Positions 16,733 to 25,933 of a DNA stretch of 64,000 nt are shown here, piece by piece; within the stretch, counting starts at the first letter, position 1; every line of letters begins with the position of its first letter. Where the stretch lies: positions 1,003,865 to 1,067,864 of the forward strand of contig CBDCSM010000012.1 of NCBI GenBank assembly GCA_965221575.1, read 5' to 3'. The position numbers and the translations under genes were made by a program. The notes beneath the pieces were generated by a model. The model saw only the letters and a program-made list of their open reading frames with translations. It was not told the origin of the DNA and made no database searches. The stretch comes from JAPPHA01 sp965221575. GTDB taxonomy: Bacteria > Pseudomonadota > Alphaproteobacteria > Rhodobacterales > Rhodobacteraceae.

Positions 16733-17245
16733 TTACGTAGCGCGGGATGCGAGAATCGTGCCGATCTTTTCCATGGCGGCGGGCTCCTCGACATCTTCGA
16801 TGACGGCGACTTCTCTGGCCAGTCTTTCGAGCGCGGCCTCGTAAAGCAAACGCTCGGAGTAGGACTGCTCTCTTTGTTCGTCGTTCCGGTGCAAGTCCCG
16901 AACGACTTCCGAGATGGCAACCAGATCACCTGAATTGATCTTCTGGTCATATTCCTGGGCCTTGCGGGACCACATTGCCTTTTTGACCTTTGGCTTCCCG
17001 GTCAGGATTTTAAGCGCGTCCGTGATTTGTTCAGGTGTCGAGAGCCTGCGCAAACCGTTGCCAAGCGCCTTGGCTACCGGAACCTTGACCGTCATCTTGT
17101 CCTTTCGGAAATAGATCTCGTAAACTTCCGTCTGCTTTCCGAGAACCTCGATATTCGTCACGCTCTGGATCTTGCCCACACCATGAGCAGGGTAGACAAC
17201 GAACTGGTTCTGCTTGAACGGTAGTCTTTTTCTTGTCTTGGCCAT
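16733..17245 (-). CDS. carD: CarD/CdnL-family RNA polymerase-binding transcription regulator
   Basis: The 170-residue protein starts at ATG 17245 with AAGGAG close upstream. Residues about 10-65 form the CarD_CdnL_TRCF domain (FVVYPAHGVGKIQSVTNIEV, MTVKVPVAKALGNGLRRLS), which binds the polymerase beta subunit. The C-terminal part is helical (AQEYDQKINSGDLVAISEVV, RLLYEAALERLAREVAVIED) and corresponds to the DNA-contacting half. In alphaproteobacteria CdnL supports growth and rRNA transcription. The order helicase-S4-ferredoxin-CarD is familiar from alphaproteobacterial chromosomes. Confidence 0.92.
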   Translation of the reverse strand: MAKTRKRLPFKQNQFVVYPAHGVGKIQSVTNIEVLGKQTEVYEIYFRKDKMTVKVPVAKALGNGLRRLSTPEQITDALKILTGKPKVKKAMWSRKAQEYDQKINSGDLVAISEVVRDLHRNDEQREQSYSERLLYEAALERLAREVAVIEDVEEPAAMEKIGTILASRAT

Positions 17246-17505
17246 TGGGCTCCTTTCCGGGATCATCTCGATTCGGCCAGGGGGGAATCGAGACAATGAT
17301 CGCCTGTCAATCCGTGTGTACAACGCCCTGGAATTGTCGTGATCGGCGGCTCTTCGTAATTGTCCCGCCCGGTTTGCCTGGCGCGTTGAACCGAATCCGG
17401 TCAAGGCGCTTGACAGTGAAATCCTTTCAAGGTCCCCACCGGGACCGTCCGGACAGGACGCATGTCAGGCCAATCCGCTGTGCGGCAAGATCCGGGATTC
17501 GGTGT

Positions 17506-17844
17506 TCATCCCCCTTCCCCAGGGTTGGGAGAAAAATACTTTTCCAGCTTCCCTTCTTCTCCGTCACGATCTTCCGCATCCGGCAGCTTTTCCCTCTTCG
17601 AGATGATGACGGGCCAGAGTTCGGAATACTCCCGATTGAATTCAACCCAACGTTCCATTCCCGGCTCCGTATCCGGCAAAATCGCGTCAACCGGACATTC
17701 CGGTTCACAGACGCCGCAATCGATGCACTCGTCCGGATGAATGACGAGCATGTTCTCGCCTTCGTAAAAACAGTCCACCGGACAGACTTCGACGCAATCC
17801 GTATGCTTGCAGGCTATACAGTTGTCAGTAACGACATATGTCAT
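17506..17844 (-). CDS. fdxA: Seven-iron ferredoxin (3Fe-4S / 4Fe-4S)
   Basis: The 112-residue protein has the FdxA pattern: NCIACKHTDCVEVCPVDCFY in the first cluster region and CIDCGVCEPECPVDAI in the second, with a long C-terminal tail (ERWVEFNREYSELWPVIISK, then an acidic end). It is a soluble electron carrier. It lies 125 bp downstream of the S4 protein on the same strand and 260 bp before carD. The 261 bp between it and carD hold no other gene I can support. Confidence 0.95.
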   Translation of the reverse strand: MTYVVTDNCIACKHTDCVEVCPVDCFYEGENMLVIHPDECIDCGVCEPECPVDAILPDTEPGMERWVEFNREYSELWPVIISKREKLPDAEDRDGEEGKLEKYFSPNPGEGG

Positions 17845-17969
17845 GGTCGTTCATCAGTTCAGAACTTCTGGGAAAGCGCCAAGCCGGTTTTGTGCGAACA
17901 CTCTACATATGGAGCAGATGTTGTTCTTTCAAGGCAATTCGTCCGTCGCATCCGAATTGCAGGGGCTTG

Positions 17970-18242
17970 TCATGCCCGTGCAGGCAAGACCTCACGATAC
18001 AGCAGCCGTGATTCCGCTGGCGGTCCTCGACGATGTCCCGATGCCAGGACTTCAAGTACGCGAACCCGTCGACCGACAGTCACCGTCACGACAGCACCCG
18101 GTTCAATTCGAAATGCAGGTTTCCGGATCTTTTCGCCGCCGACTCGAACCCTTCCCGCGTTGACATTCGCTGCAGATTGACTGCGGGTCCGATACACTCG
18201 AGCATACCATAACCACCGGTCAATTCGAATCGAATCTTTCAA
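17970..18242 (-). CDS. S4-domain RNA-binding protein (Hsp15-like)
   Basis: The 90-residue protein starts at TTG 18242, sharing TTGA with the helicase stop, so translation is coupled. It is a single S4 domain: SIRIDRWLWYARVYRTRSQS, then GRVRVGGEKIRKPAFRIEPG and VVTVTVGRRVRVLEVLASG. Family members bind rRNA or stalled 50S-nascent chain complexes (Hsp15). The short tail KRGPP-like (GHRRGPPAESRLLYREV) is typical. The non-ATG start is required because no ATG precedes the domain. Confidence 0.9.
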   Translation of the reverse strand: MKDSIRIDRWLWYARVYRTRSQSAANVNAGRVRVGGEKIRKPAFRIEPGAVVTVTVGRRVRVLEVLASGHRRGPPAESRLLYREVLPARA

Positions 18243-21181
18243 TTCGATCGCCGTCCCGGTTTTCCCGACATGTCGTCCTTCAATGCCGCGAGCACCGAAA
18301 ACGGATTGGACGGATCGTGCTCCACCTTGTCACGTTTCTTGCCCGGGGCCTGCTTTGACTTGTCGCGCCGCCCGGACACCTTTGACGGCTGACCTTTCTT
18401 TTTCACCGGCCGGTCTTTCCGTTCTTTCCTGGGTCGCTTGGGCGGGAGCCTTCGAAAAACATAGTAGGTCTCGATCGTTTCCGGTGGGGCCTCAACCGCC
18501 GGATCCGGCGGACTGTCTTCCTTCGGTTCCTGTTCCGTTGGCAACGCTTCCTCCCGATCGTTTTCGGCAACCGGGAGATCGTTGTTGTCGGGTCCGTTGA
18601 ACTCGGCCTGCGGGTCAGTCGGCGGTTCCCGGTCGCTCCCTGACTCCGCTTCCATTGCCGGGCCCACCTCGGAAATCTCGACATTCCGGACGCTTTCGTC
18701 ACCCGCCGGCGATGCGCCTTCCTCATCCGCCGCCGATGCGGGGATATCCAAAACATCCGCATCTTCCGGGGACTGTGAATCGGATTCATCTGACTGGGCG
18801 CGTCGTTTGACGCGTTCTCCCTGTTCGACAGAAAACCCGGCCGAGCCCATGAAATCGGCAAATCCGGCATGCGACATTCCCGTCAGCGACAACATGTCCG
18901 TCGATGCTTCAAACCCGTTTCGGTGATCTTCGACCCTGATCAGGTCCATCACCCGTTCCCACATGTCCGCACGAAGTGCCCATTTTCCTTCGACCCTGAA
19001 CCCGGCCCAAGAATAAAAGGCCCGCGGTACCGCGTCGCTGATCTCGAAGACCACCCGCCCCGGAATTGGGGGATCGGGAACCGGGTCAATCCGGTTCCGC
19101 AGCGCCCAGACAAGAATTCTCAGGCGCGTCGGAGCCGGTTTAAGAAGGGAATGCACGAATATCGTGCGCTGACCGAACCGGACGCCGTGCTTTCTGATCA
19201 ACTTGCGGTGTTCCTGGTCGAGTTCGCGAACTTCCTCGGCAACGAGAGACCTCGGGAGAACGCCCAGGGAACCGACAAGCCTGTGGGCAACACCGCGTGC
19301 TATTCCCGCGATCGCCTCGTCGTCACGCATCGCGACCAGAGGCGCAAATACCTCGGCAAAGTGCGAAAGAACAAAATGCTGGAGCCGCCGCCTGACCATC
19401 TCCGAAACCTGCGGCCCTGCCGCTTCATCCACGTACTCTCGTACGACCGGCGACAGGACATCGGCGCCAAGTTCAAGCTTTCCGACGACCCAGCCGTTCC
19501 AGACCAACTCGCCCTGCCCGTTGATCTCCATGTCCTGGTTGCTGGCGGAATAAAGCCGACGCGCACGGCGAGCCAGTTCGGGTGCTAGCGCCTGGTTGGC
19601 GGCAGCATTGAGCGTCTGTGAAAACTCCGTCGGAACTTCCGGGTCGGGTTTAAAGCGGAAACCTTCGATCCGGCCGACATGCTGCCCTTCAACCGAAACC
19701 TCACCCGCGGAGTCAATTTCTGCCATCAGCTGTTCTTTCCGCTCAAGGCGCCGCATCAATACGGACGCCCGTCGATCAACAAACCGGTTTGTCAGTGCGA
19801 GATGCAGTACATCAGAAATTCGGTCTTCAACTTCCCGTGTCCAGCCGCGCCAGTATTCCTCGTCGGCGACCCAGCCCCTGCGCTGGACTACGTATGTCCA
19901 TGTCCGGATGAACGCAAGTCTTCTGGACAACGCATCAATGTCGCCATCAGTGCGATCGAGACTGGAGACCTGTTCGGAAAGCCAGTTTTCGGGAATCTCG
20001 CCGTTGTCCCGAAGGTTCAGGTAGACGTCCTTCACGAGATTGGCATGGTCGTGGAGCGAGACCTGCCGGAAGTCCGGTATCTGGCAGGTCTCCCACAACA
20101 GCCGGACGTCCTTGCCGGATGCGGTGGGAACGGCGGCCCCCGTCGTCGTGCTGATTGACTTGAGCGTCCTGACGTCGTCGGCTTCCCGGGTCCTGCAGAG
20201 TACCTGATGAGAGGGAACTGTTTCCAGGGATTCGATCAGGCTGCCGATCGAGGTAAAATCCAGGTCGCCGTTCCTCCACTGGAGCCTCCTGACGGGTTGA
20301 AAACGGTTGGTTTCGATCGCCGCAACTACGTCGGCCTCGATCGGTGGGGCCTCACCGGTCTCGCCGAAACTGCCGTCGTTGCGATAACGACCTGCTCTTC
20401 CGGCAATCTGGGCGAGTTCGTTGGGTTGCAGTCGTCGTACCCTTCTTCCGTCAAACTTCGCGAGACCTGCGAAGGCGACATGGTCGACGTCGAGGTTCAG
20501 GCCCATTCCGATCGCGTCAGTCGCGACCAAAAAGTCCACCTCCCCTCCCTGGTACATCCTGACCTGGGCATTGCGCGTTCTCGGGCTCAGCGCTCCCATG
20601 ACGACCGCCGCTCCTCCACGCTTTTGCCTGACCCACTCTGCAATGGAGTAGACATCGTCGACGGAAAATCCGACGATCGCGGACCGCGGCCTCATCCTGG
20701 AAATTTTCTTCCGCCCGCCGTAACTCAGCCTGGACAGGCGTTCCCGGTATTGAATGCGAACATCCGGGACCAGTTGAACGATCGCATCGCGCATCGTGCC
20801 CGAACCGAGAAACATGGTCTCCTTCAGGCCGCGAGCGTTAAGCAGCCTGTCGGTGAAGACATGACCCCGTTCCGGGTCTGAGCAGAGTTGGATTTCATCG
20901 ACCGCAAGAAAGTCCGCGCCGACACCCATCGGCATCGCCTCGGTCGTCGCTACCCAGTATTGGGCTCTCGAAGGGACGATCCGTTCCTCACCGGTGACCA
21001 GGGCAACGACCGACGGGCCGCGAAGTTTGACCGTCCTGTCGTAAACCTCTCGTGCCAGCAATCGAAGGGGAAGCCCGATAACACCTGTCCGATAAACGAG
21101 CATCCGCTCCAGTGCGTATCGGGTCTTGCCGGTGTTCGTAGGCCCGAGAACCGCGACCGTACGCGAATTGAAACCCGTCAT
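18239..21181 (-). CDS. SUV3-type superfamily 2 RNA helicase with long acidic/basic tail
   Basis: The 980-residue protein begins with Walker A GPTNTGKT (residues about 13-20). The second motif is DEIQ, in place of DExH. Other helicase motifs are GSGTMRD, ATDAIGMGLNLDVDHVAF and QIAGRAGRYRNDG. This is the SUV3 group found in mitochondria and alphaproteobacteria. The middle region is helical. After residue about 790 comes a low-complexity acidic stretch (DESDSQSPEDADVLDIPASA and on), and then a Lys/Arg-rich end (KRPRKERKDRPVKKKGQPSK), probably disordered and RNA-contacting. It is likely a structural-RNA or degradosome-type helicase. Its stop overlaps the S4 protein. Confidence 0.92.
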   Translation of the reverse strand: MTGFNSRTVAVLGPTNTGKTRYALERMLVYRTGVIGLPLRLLAREVYDRTVKLRGPSVVALVTGEERIVPSRAQYWVATTEAMPMGVGADFLAVDEIQLCSDPERGHVFTDRLLNARGLKETMFLGSGTMRDAIVQLVPDVRIQYRERLSRLSYGGRKKISRMRPRSAIVGFSVDDVYSIAEWVRQKRGGAAVVMGALSPRTRNAQVRMYQGGEVDFLVATDAIGMGLNLDVDHVAFAGLAKFDGRRVRRLQPNELAQIAGRAGRYRNDGSFGETGEAPPIEADVVAAIETNRFQPVRRLQWRNGDLDFTSIGSLIESLETVPSHQVLCRTREADDVRTLKSISTTTGAAVPTASGKDVRLLWETCQIPDFRQVSLHDHANLVKDVYLNLRDNGEIPENWLSEQVSSLDRTDGDIDALSRRLAFIRTWTYVVQRRGWVADEEYWRGWTREVEDRISDVLHLALTNRFVDRRASVLMRRLERKEQLMAEIDSAGEVSVEGQHVGRIEGFRFKPDPEVPTEFSQTLNAAANQALAPELARRARRLYSASNQDMEINGQGELVWNGWVVGKLELGADVLSPVVREYVDEAAGPQVSEMVRRRLQHFVLSHFAEVFAPLVAMRDDEAIAGIARGVAHRLVGSLGVLPRSLVAEEVRELDQEHRKLIRKHGVRFGQRTIFVHSLLKPAPTRLRILVWALRNRIDPVPDPPIPGRVVFEISDAVPRAFYSWAGFRVEGKWALRADMWERVMDLIRVEDHRNGFEASTDMLSLTGMSHAGFADFMGSAGFSVEQGERVKRRAQSDESDSQSPEDADVLDIPASAADEEGASPAGDESVRNVEISEVGPAMEAESGSDREPPTDPQAEFNGPDNNDLPVAENDREEALPTEQEPKEDSPPDPAVEAPPETIETYYVFRRLPPKRPRKERKDRPVKKKGQPSKVSGRRDKSKQAPGKKRDKVEHDPSNPFSVLAALKDDMSGKPGRRSN

Positions 21182-21205
21182 GTCCTTGAGCCTGAAGGAT
21201 TCCTG

Positions 21206-21802
21206 TCAGATCTCGGTTCCCAGCACCCTGGTCCGGAGTCTCCGGATCGCATCGTGCGCATCCGGTCGGTGGGGATGAATTGTCACGAGGTGTTCGTAGA
21301 CACCAAGAGCCTCCTCGTTACGATCAAATCTTTCGAGGATCATGCCCAGACCGGACATTGCGCCGAAATGCCGGGGCTCAAGGGTCAGAGTTTTCTCAAT
21401 GTCCGCCAGGGAAAGTGAATACCGCTGCATGAGGAAATATGCCGTTGCACGCTTGTTCCATCCTTCCGCAAAACCAGGTGCGTTTTCCACCAGGACCGTA
21501 AAACGCTCGACGGCCGTGCGAAGGTCTCCCTTGACCATCGCCCGCGTTCCGAGTTCAAGCAGCAGATTCATGGATCTCGACCCCGAGTTCGACCACAAAC
21601 CCCAAACCTCCCTCTCGACTTCTTCCCAATTTTTCAGGTCAGGGTCGGAGAGGCGTTCGAAGAGGAAGTCCAATCGGTCCTTGTTGTCGGATTGAGCGAC
21701 CGCCGCCTCGAATGCGAACACGACGAAAGCCAGCACCAAGACGAAACGGACCCGTTCAAGGCATGTGCCCCGCTTTACGATATCGCAAAAAGTGGCTACC
21801 AT
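21206..21802 (-). CDS. Periplasmic tetratricopeptide-repeat protein
   Basis: The 198-residue protein has a hydrophobic signal (VRFVLVLAFVVFAFEAAVAQ) with a likely signal-peptidase site after AVAQ. The mature part has TPR units: GDLRTAVERFTVLVENAPGF, AEGWNKRATAYFLMQRYSLS, ADIEKTLTLEPRHFGAMSGL and EEALGVYEHLVTIHPHRPDA. It is expected to be an exported protein-interaction scaffold. No strong ribosome site is visible at ATG 21802. It lies 24 bp upstream of the helicase on the same strand and may be co-transcribed with it. Confidence 0.85.
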   Translation of the reverse strand: MVATFCDIVKRGTCLERVRFVLVLAFVVFAFEAAVAQSDNKDRLDFLFERLSDPDLKNWEEVEREVWGLWSNSGSRSMNLLLELGTRAMVKGDLRTAVERFTVLVENAPGFAEGWNKRATAYFLMQRYSLSLADIEKTLTLEPRHFGAMSGLGMILERFDRNEEALGVYEHLVTIHPHRPDAHDAIRRLRTRVLGTEI

Positions 21803-21876
21803 CGGCCCAACGATACCATTTCGGCGCTGCTCTTGCGACCTATTTCTGTCTTCAGATCGTAAATCAGGATCATGTC

Positions 21877-22191
21877 ATGAGCAGTTTGATGACCAGGGCC
21901 GCAGACTACGTCAACGAAAGACTTTCCGGTCTATCCTTCGACGGTCACGTTCGAATTTCCATTGAAAATGAAGGCCAGATCATCGTTGATGAAGACGGCG
22001 CACGTACGGTCTCCCCGGAAGGAAACACGTCCGGTGACGAAGACCCAGACTGCCTGGTATCGACCGACAAGGATACCTTTTCCGCCGTGCTCGACGGACA
22101 TCTCGATCCGATGACCGCGTTCATGACCGGACGATTGCAAATTAGCGGCGACCTGGGAACGGTCGCCAAACTCGGCAACGTACTGCGGTAG
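21877..22191 (+). CDS. SCP2 sterol-binding-domain protein
   Basis: The 104-residue protein starts at ATG 21877 with AGGA seven bases upstream. It is a lone SCP2 domain: GLSFDGHVRISIENEGQIIV, PDCLVSTDKDTFSAVLDGHL, and the typical end DPMTAFMTGRLQISGDLGTV followed by AKLGNVLR. Such proteins bind lipid or acyl ligands in a hydrophobic tunnel; the bacterial role is mostly undefined. It converges on the phosphatase gene, 26 bp apart. Confidence 0.9.
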   Translation: MSSLMTRAADYVNERLSGLSFDGHVRISIENEGQIIVDEDGARTVSPEGNTSGDEDPDCLVSTDKDTFSAVLDGHLDPMTAFMTGRLQISGDLGTVAKLGNVLR

Positions 22192-22217
22192 TTCCTGAGG
22201 CGACAAAGAACGTTCGC

Positions 22218-23033
22218 TCAAGCGTCGGCCGAAGACCTCAGAATTTCCACCACCCGTTCATGAAGCCGCGCGTCGCCGGCGGCCAAGACCTGGCCCCCGT
22301 TCATCGCCGACCCGCCGTTCCAGTCGGTAATGACGCCGCCAGAGGCTTCAATGACGCCAATCGGCGCCTGTATGTCGTACGTGTTGAGCCCCGCTTCGAT
22401 GACCAGATCGATGTGCCCTCCGGCCAGGAGCGCATATGCGTAACAATCCATTCCGTACCTGGTCAGCCGCGCGCGCCGGCTGACCGCGGAAAACGCGTTC
22501 CGTTCCGCCGTTGTCCCGATTTCGGGAAATGTCGAGAACAGGACGGCATCTTCCAAACGCGCGCATGAGCGTGTCTGCTGCCGGACGGTCGTGCCGGCAC
22601 GGGACAACCAGGACCTGTTCCCGGCACCGAAGAACCGCTCGCCGGTAAACGGCTGGTCAATCATGCCGAGGACCACTGAATTGCCGTCACTGACGGCAAT
22701 CAGAATACCCCATACGGGAGTGCCGGAAATGTAACTCCGCGTTCCGTCGATGGGGTCGATTACCCATGTAAAACGCGAGCTGCCGCGACTGGACGCAAAT
22801 TCCTCGCCAAGAATTCCATCATCCGGCCGGAGTTCATCAAGCATGGACCTGATGCAGGATTCGATTTCACGGTCAGCCCGGGTCACGGGGTCAAAGCCTT
22901 GATCGAGCTTGTTTGCCATTCCGCAATCCGCCGAACGAAAATATTTCAACGCGATCGTGCCGGCAGCATCGGCCAGCTGGTGGGCGATGGCCAACAGGTC
23001 CGAAAGTTCACTTGAATCACTCATTTCCGCCAT
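22218..23033 (-). CDS. hisN: Inositol-monophosphatase-family phosphatase, HisN (histidinol-phosphatase) type
   Basis: The 271-residue protein starts at ATG 23033 (AGGA five bases upstream), with longer and shorter alternatives at 23144 and 23024. Metal-binding motifs are GEEF, WVIDPIDGTRSYISGTPVWG and the C-terminal NTYDIQAPIGVIEASGGVIT. Mg-dependent phosphatases of this group act on inositol phosphates or histidinol phosphate. The motif DPIDGTRSYISG is characteristic of the HisN clade used by actinobacteria and alphaproteobacteria, but other substrates cannot be excluded. Confidence 0.85.
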   Translation of the reverse strand: MAEMSDSSELSDLLAIAHQLADAAGTIALKYFRSADCGMANKLDQGFDPVTRADREIESCIRSMLDELRPDDGILGEEFASSRGSSRFTWVIDPIDGTRSYISGTPVWGILIAVSDGNSVVLGMIDQPFTGERFFGAGNRSWLSRAGTTVRQQTRSCARLEDAVLFSTFPEIGTTAERNAFSAVSRRARLTRYGMDCYAYALLAGGHIDLVIEAGLNTYDIQAPIGVIEASGGVITDWNGGSAMNGGQVLAAGDARLHERVVEILRSSADA

Positions 23034-23298
23034 TTCGGTCCTGTCGCGGCTTGCATGCGCTTCGGAAAAATCCACCCACTGCATATGCCTTCGAGAAGCA
23101 ACTGCTCGTATTGAGTCGGCTTCCCGCGCGCAATCCCCTCTCACCGTTTCAATCCGGAAACCGGTCCTCCAGATTCCACTGGTGCCGGGTGTCGAGAGCA
23201 GGAATCAGTTTCCGTCACACGCAAACACTATACGCTTGCGGCCAGGCTGGCGATGAGCATGATTCACGCGATGGCCACGTCAACGAGGAAGGCCGCAC

Positions 23299-24258
23299 AT
23301 GCGCGCGATGGTTGTGAGCGAACACGGCAAGGCCCTGACGCCCGAGGATCTTCCCGTTCCGGCCGCCGGTCAGAATGAATTACTGGTCCGCGTTCAATCC
23401 TGTGGCGTCAACTTCGCCGATCTCCTGCTTCAGAGCGGCCGATACCAGGAGCGTCCGGAATTGCCGTTTTCGCCCGGAATGGAAATCTGCGGAACGGTTG
23501 AAGAGGCGGGAGAGAACTCAAGCAGTGCCCTAGTCGGCAAGAGAATCGCGGCCTACTGCGGCTATGGCGGCATGGCTGAATACGTATCGATTCCGTCGGA
23601 TGCATGTATTCCCGTCCCGGAACGAATGCCCAGCCACATCGCCGCCGCGTTTCCGATTGTCTATGGAACAAGTCACGTCGCGCTCAGCTATGGAGCCCGC
23701 CTGCAACCCGGAGAAAGGCTTCTCGTCCTTGGCGCAGCTGGAGGTGTCGGGATTTCTTCAGTGGAGCTCGGCAAGGTCATGGGTGCCGAGGTCATTGGGT
23801 CGGCTCGAGGCCACGAGCGACTTGAACACGTCCGCAAGGCCGGCGCTGACCATGCGCTGGAGTCGGACTCGACTGATCTGCGGGACGCGGTCAAGGCGCT
23901 TGGCGGAGCGGACGTTGTGATTGATCCGATCGGAGGAGATTCGACCATTGCGGCTCTCAGGGCCTGCAATCCCGGCGGACGCCTCGTTCCCATCGGATTT
24001 GCGTGCGGTGAGATTCCCCGGATTCCGGCCAATATTCTCCTGGTCAAGAACCTCTCGGTCATCGGGGTGTACTGGGGAGCACAGGCGCGCCTGTGGCCAA
24101 CCAGGATCTCGGAGAGTCTCAAGACGATTCTGAATTGGTACGACACCGGCCAAATCGATCCCTGCGTGAGTCACCGCTTCAGCCTGGAACGTGCCAATGA
24201 AGCGCTTGACCTGCTCAGGTCCCGCAAATCCGTTGGAAAGATCGTGATCGAAATCTGA
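23299..24258 (+). CDS. Zinc-independent NADPH:quinone oxidoreductase (MDR family)
   Basis: The 319-residue protein starts at ATG 23299 with AGGAAGG six bases upstream. It is a medium-chain dehydrogenase without zinc ligands: the early segment reads CGVNFADLLLQSGRYQERPE. It has the NADPH loop VLGAAGGVGISSVELGKVMG and GADVVIDPIGGDSTIAALRA. The family reduces quinones or enoyl substrates with NADPH. It stands alone, with 265 bp upstream of it free of genes. Confidence 0.88.
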   Translation: MRAMVVSEHGKALTPEDLPVPAAGQNELLVRVQSCGVNFADLLLQSGRYQERPELPFSPGMEICGTVEEAGENSSSALVGKRIAAYCGYGGMAEYVSIPSDACIPVPERMPSHIAAAFPIVYGTSHVALSYGARLQPGERLLVLGAAGGVGISSVELGKVMGAEVIGSARGHERLEHVRKAGADHALESDSTDLRDAVKALGGADVVIDPIGGDSTIAALRACNPGGRLVPIGFACGEIPRIPANILLVKNLSVIGVYWGAQARLWPTRISESLKTILNWYDTGQIDPCVSHRFSLERANEALDLLRSRKSVGKIVIEI

Positions 24259-24454
24259 AATTGCCAGGACGTTTGGCCAGACGGGAATTCTGTGGTTTTG
24301 GGGTCCTCGAAAGGATGGAGTCGTCCGCTTCTTCGGGACGTCGTGAATTTTTCACGCGGATGTAACTTGAATCCTCGTCAATAACCGTCCATATCTGTCG
24401 AAAAAGGTGGCGCCATAATCTGGCGATGACCAAGAACCGTGAAGGAGATTCATG

Positions 24455-25222
24455 ATGGCTGAGAATCAAGCATTTCGTCGAGTCAGTGCGGGCGTCGTCC
24501 GCACAGCTGTGATCGATGAAGGGCTTCGAGCGCATATGAACAAGGTCTATGCGCTGATGTCTATCGCCATGATCATCACAGGAATGGTTGCCTACGTGTT
24601 CGGTAGCGACCTCGGCAGGGCGATGAGCGGACAACAGACCCTGATCATTCCTCCGGAAATGCTGCAGTTGATGTTCGGATCGGCGTTCAGGTGGGTGATC
24701 ATCTTCGCTCCCCTTGGTGTCGTGTTCCTGTTCAGCGCGACGATCGCCCGAATGTCATGGTCGACCGCCCAGACAATCTTCTGGGTGTTTGCAGGCCTCA
24801 TGGGACTGTCTCTGTCGACGATATTCGCGATCTACACGGGGATCTCGATCGCACAGACATTTTTCGTAACCGCGATCGCCTTTGCCAGTCTCAGCCTCTG
24901 GGGCTACACGACGAAAAAGGACATCTCCGGGTGGGGAAGTTTCCTCTTCATGGGCGTGATCGGGTTGATCGTTGCGTCGGTGCTCAACATCTTCATTGCC
25001 TCGTCGGCGCTCCACTTCGCAGTCACAGTCATCGGTCTGCTGGTGTTTGCTGGCCTGACTGCCTACGACACCCAGAAAATCAAGAATACCTACCTGCAGA
25101 TGGCAGGAACCGGGAACACCGAGTGGCTGGAAAAGTCCGCGATCATGGGTGCATTGGGCCTGTACATAAACTTCATCAACATGTTCGTGCTGCTTCTTCA
25201 GATTTTTGGCCAGCGCGAATAG
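24455..25222 (+). CDS. Bax inhibitor-1/YccA-family membrane protein
   Basis: The protein is 255 residues from ATG 24455; the adjacent ATG 24452 is equally possible, and GAAGGAG is upstream. It has seven hydrophobic segments, including YALMSIAMIITGMVAYVFGS, WVIIFAPLGVVFLFSATIAR, IFWVFAGLMGLSLSTIFAIY and FLFMGVIGLIVASVLNIFIA. The conserved C-terminal TAYDTQKIKNTYLQ segment follows. The family is linked to pH-sensitive calcium leak or protease regulation in bacteria. A strong terminator follows the gene. Confidence 0.92.
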   Translation: MAENQAFRRVSAGVVRTAVIDEGLRAHMNKVYALMSIAMIITGMVAYVFGSDLGRAMSGQQTLIIPPEMLQLMFGSAFRWVIIFAPLGVVFLFSATIARMSWSTAQTIFWVFAGLMGLSLSTIFAIYTGISIAQTFFVTAIAFASLSLWGYTTKKDISGWGSFLFMGVIGLIVASVLNIFIASSALHFAVTVIGLLVFAGLTAYDTQKIKNTYLQMAGTGNTEWLEKSAIMGALGLYINFINMFVLLLQIFGQRE

Positions 25223-25270
25223 AGGTTCGGGCTTCACGCAGTCCACAACCGTATCGGATATCGAAACCGA

Positions 25271-25304
25271 AAATGCCGGGGCAGCAGGCCCCGGCATTTG
25301 CTTT
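25271..25304 (+). terminator. Rho-independent terminator after the Bax-inhibitor gene
   Basis: AAATGCCGGGGC pairs perfectly with GCCCCGGCATTT around an AGCAG loop, followed by GCTTT. The 12-bp GC-rich stem makes it convincing. Confidence 0.8.
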
Positions 25305-25587
25305 CTTGGGAATTCATTTCTGAATAGGGAGGCCATGACTCGTCACGGCCTCACCCAAGTCATGCTGATGCGAAATCAGTTTGTCCCGGATTTCGCCGAA
25401 ACAAAATCCCGGGTTGCCCCGGCCAGCGACCCTGGTCCGGAAAGCGTCAGGTTTTGAATGACATCGACTTGTTCAAATTGGGACTTGAAGCCCAAACATG
25501 GGTTTTTTGGCGCGGGCCTGGCGCAGCCATATGGTTCACTTGCAGCTCGATCGTGTCTGCCCCCGCGCAGTGCGTGCGCCGAGTTGT

Positions 25588-25755
25588 CTACTTGATCTTG
25601 CCTTCGCGGTATTCGACGTGCTTCCGCGCGACCGGATCGTATTTCCTGACCTTCATTTTCTCGGTCATGGTACGAGAGTTCTTTTTCGTCACGTAAAAGT
25701 GTCCCGTTCCAGCCGTCGAATTCAGGCGAATCTTGATGGTGTTGGCCTTGGCCAT
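25588..25755 (-). CDS. rpmG: 50S ribosomal protein L33
   Basis: The 55-residue protein begins MAKANTIKIRLNSTAGTGHF and continues YVTKKNSRTMTEKMKVRKYD and PVARKHVEYREGKIK, which is the complete L33 of the cysteine-free type used in most Gram-negative bacteria. It occupies the large-subunit E-site region. It is transcribed on the minus strand between the terminator at 25271-25304 and the tungstate operon, about 180 bp from the latter. The region 25305-25587 downstream of it holds no other recognisable gene. Confidence 0.95.
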   Translation of the reverse strand: MAKANTIKIRLNSTAGTGHFYVTKKNSRTMTEKMKVRKYDPVARKHVEYREGKIK

Positions 25756-25933
25756 AGCCGACGCTCCCAGTCCTTGATGCGATTAAAGCAATTGGCAGTC
25801 GTGAGCGTTCTACATCTAAGCCGCCCGGAGTCAATGCCGCTACCTCGACACGGAGTACGCTTGTTTTCCTCTGCCTCCCGTGTAGTTTGCCCGCGTCGCG
25901 TTTCCCTGCCCTTCGAATAGTGAGCACCGTAGA

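Noticed and set aside
25480..25520. Possible terminator downstream of rpmG
   Set aside because: The CCCA/TGGG stem followed by T6 has only four base pairs and reads on the wrong strand for rpmG.
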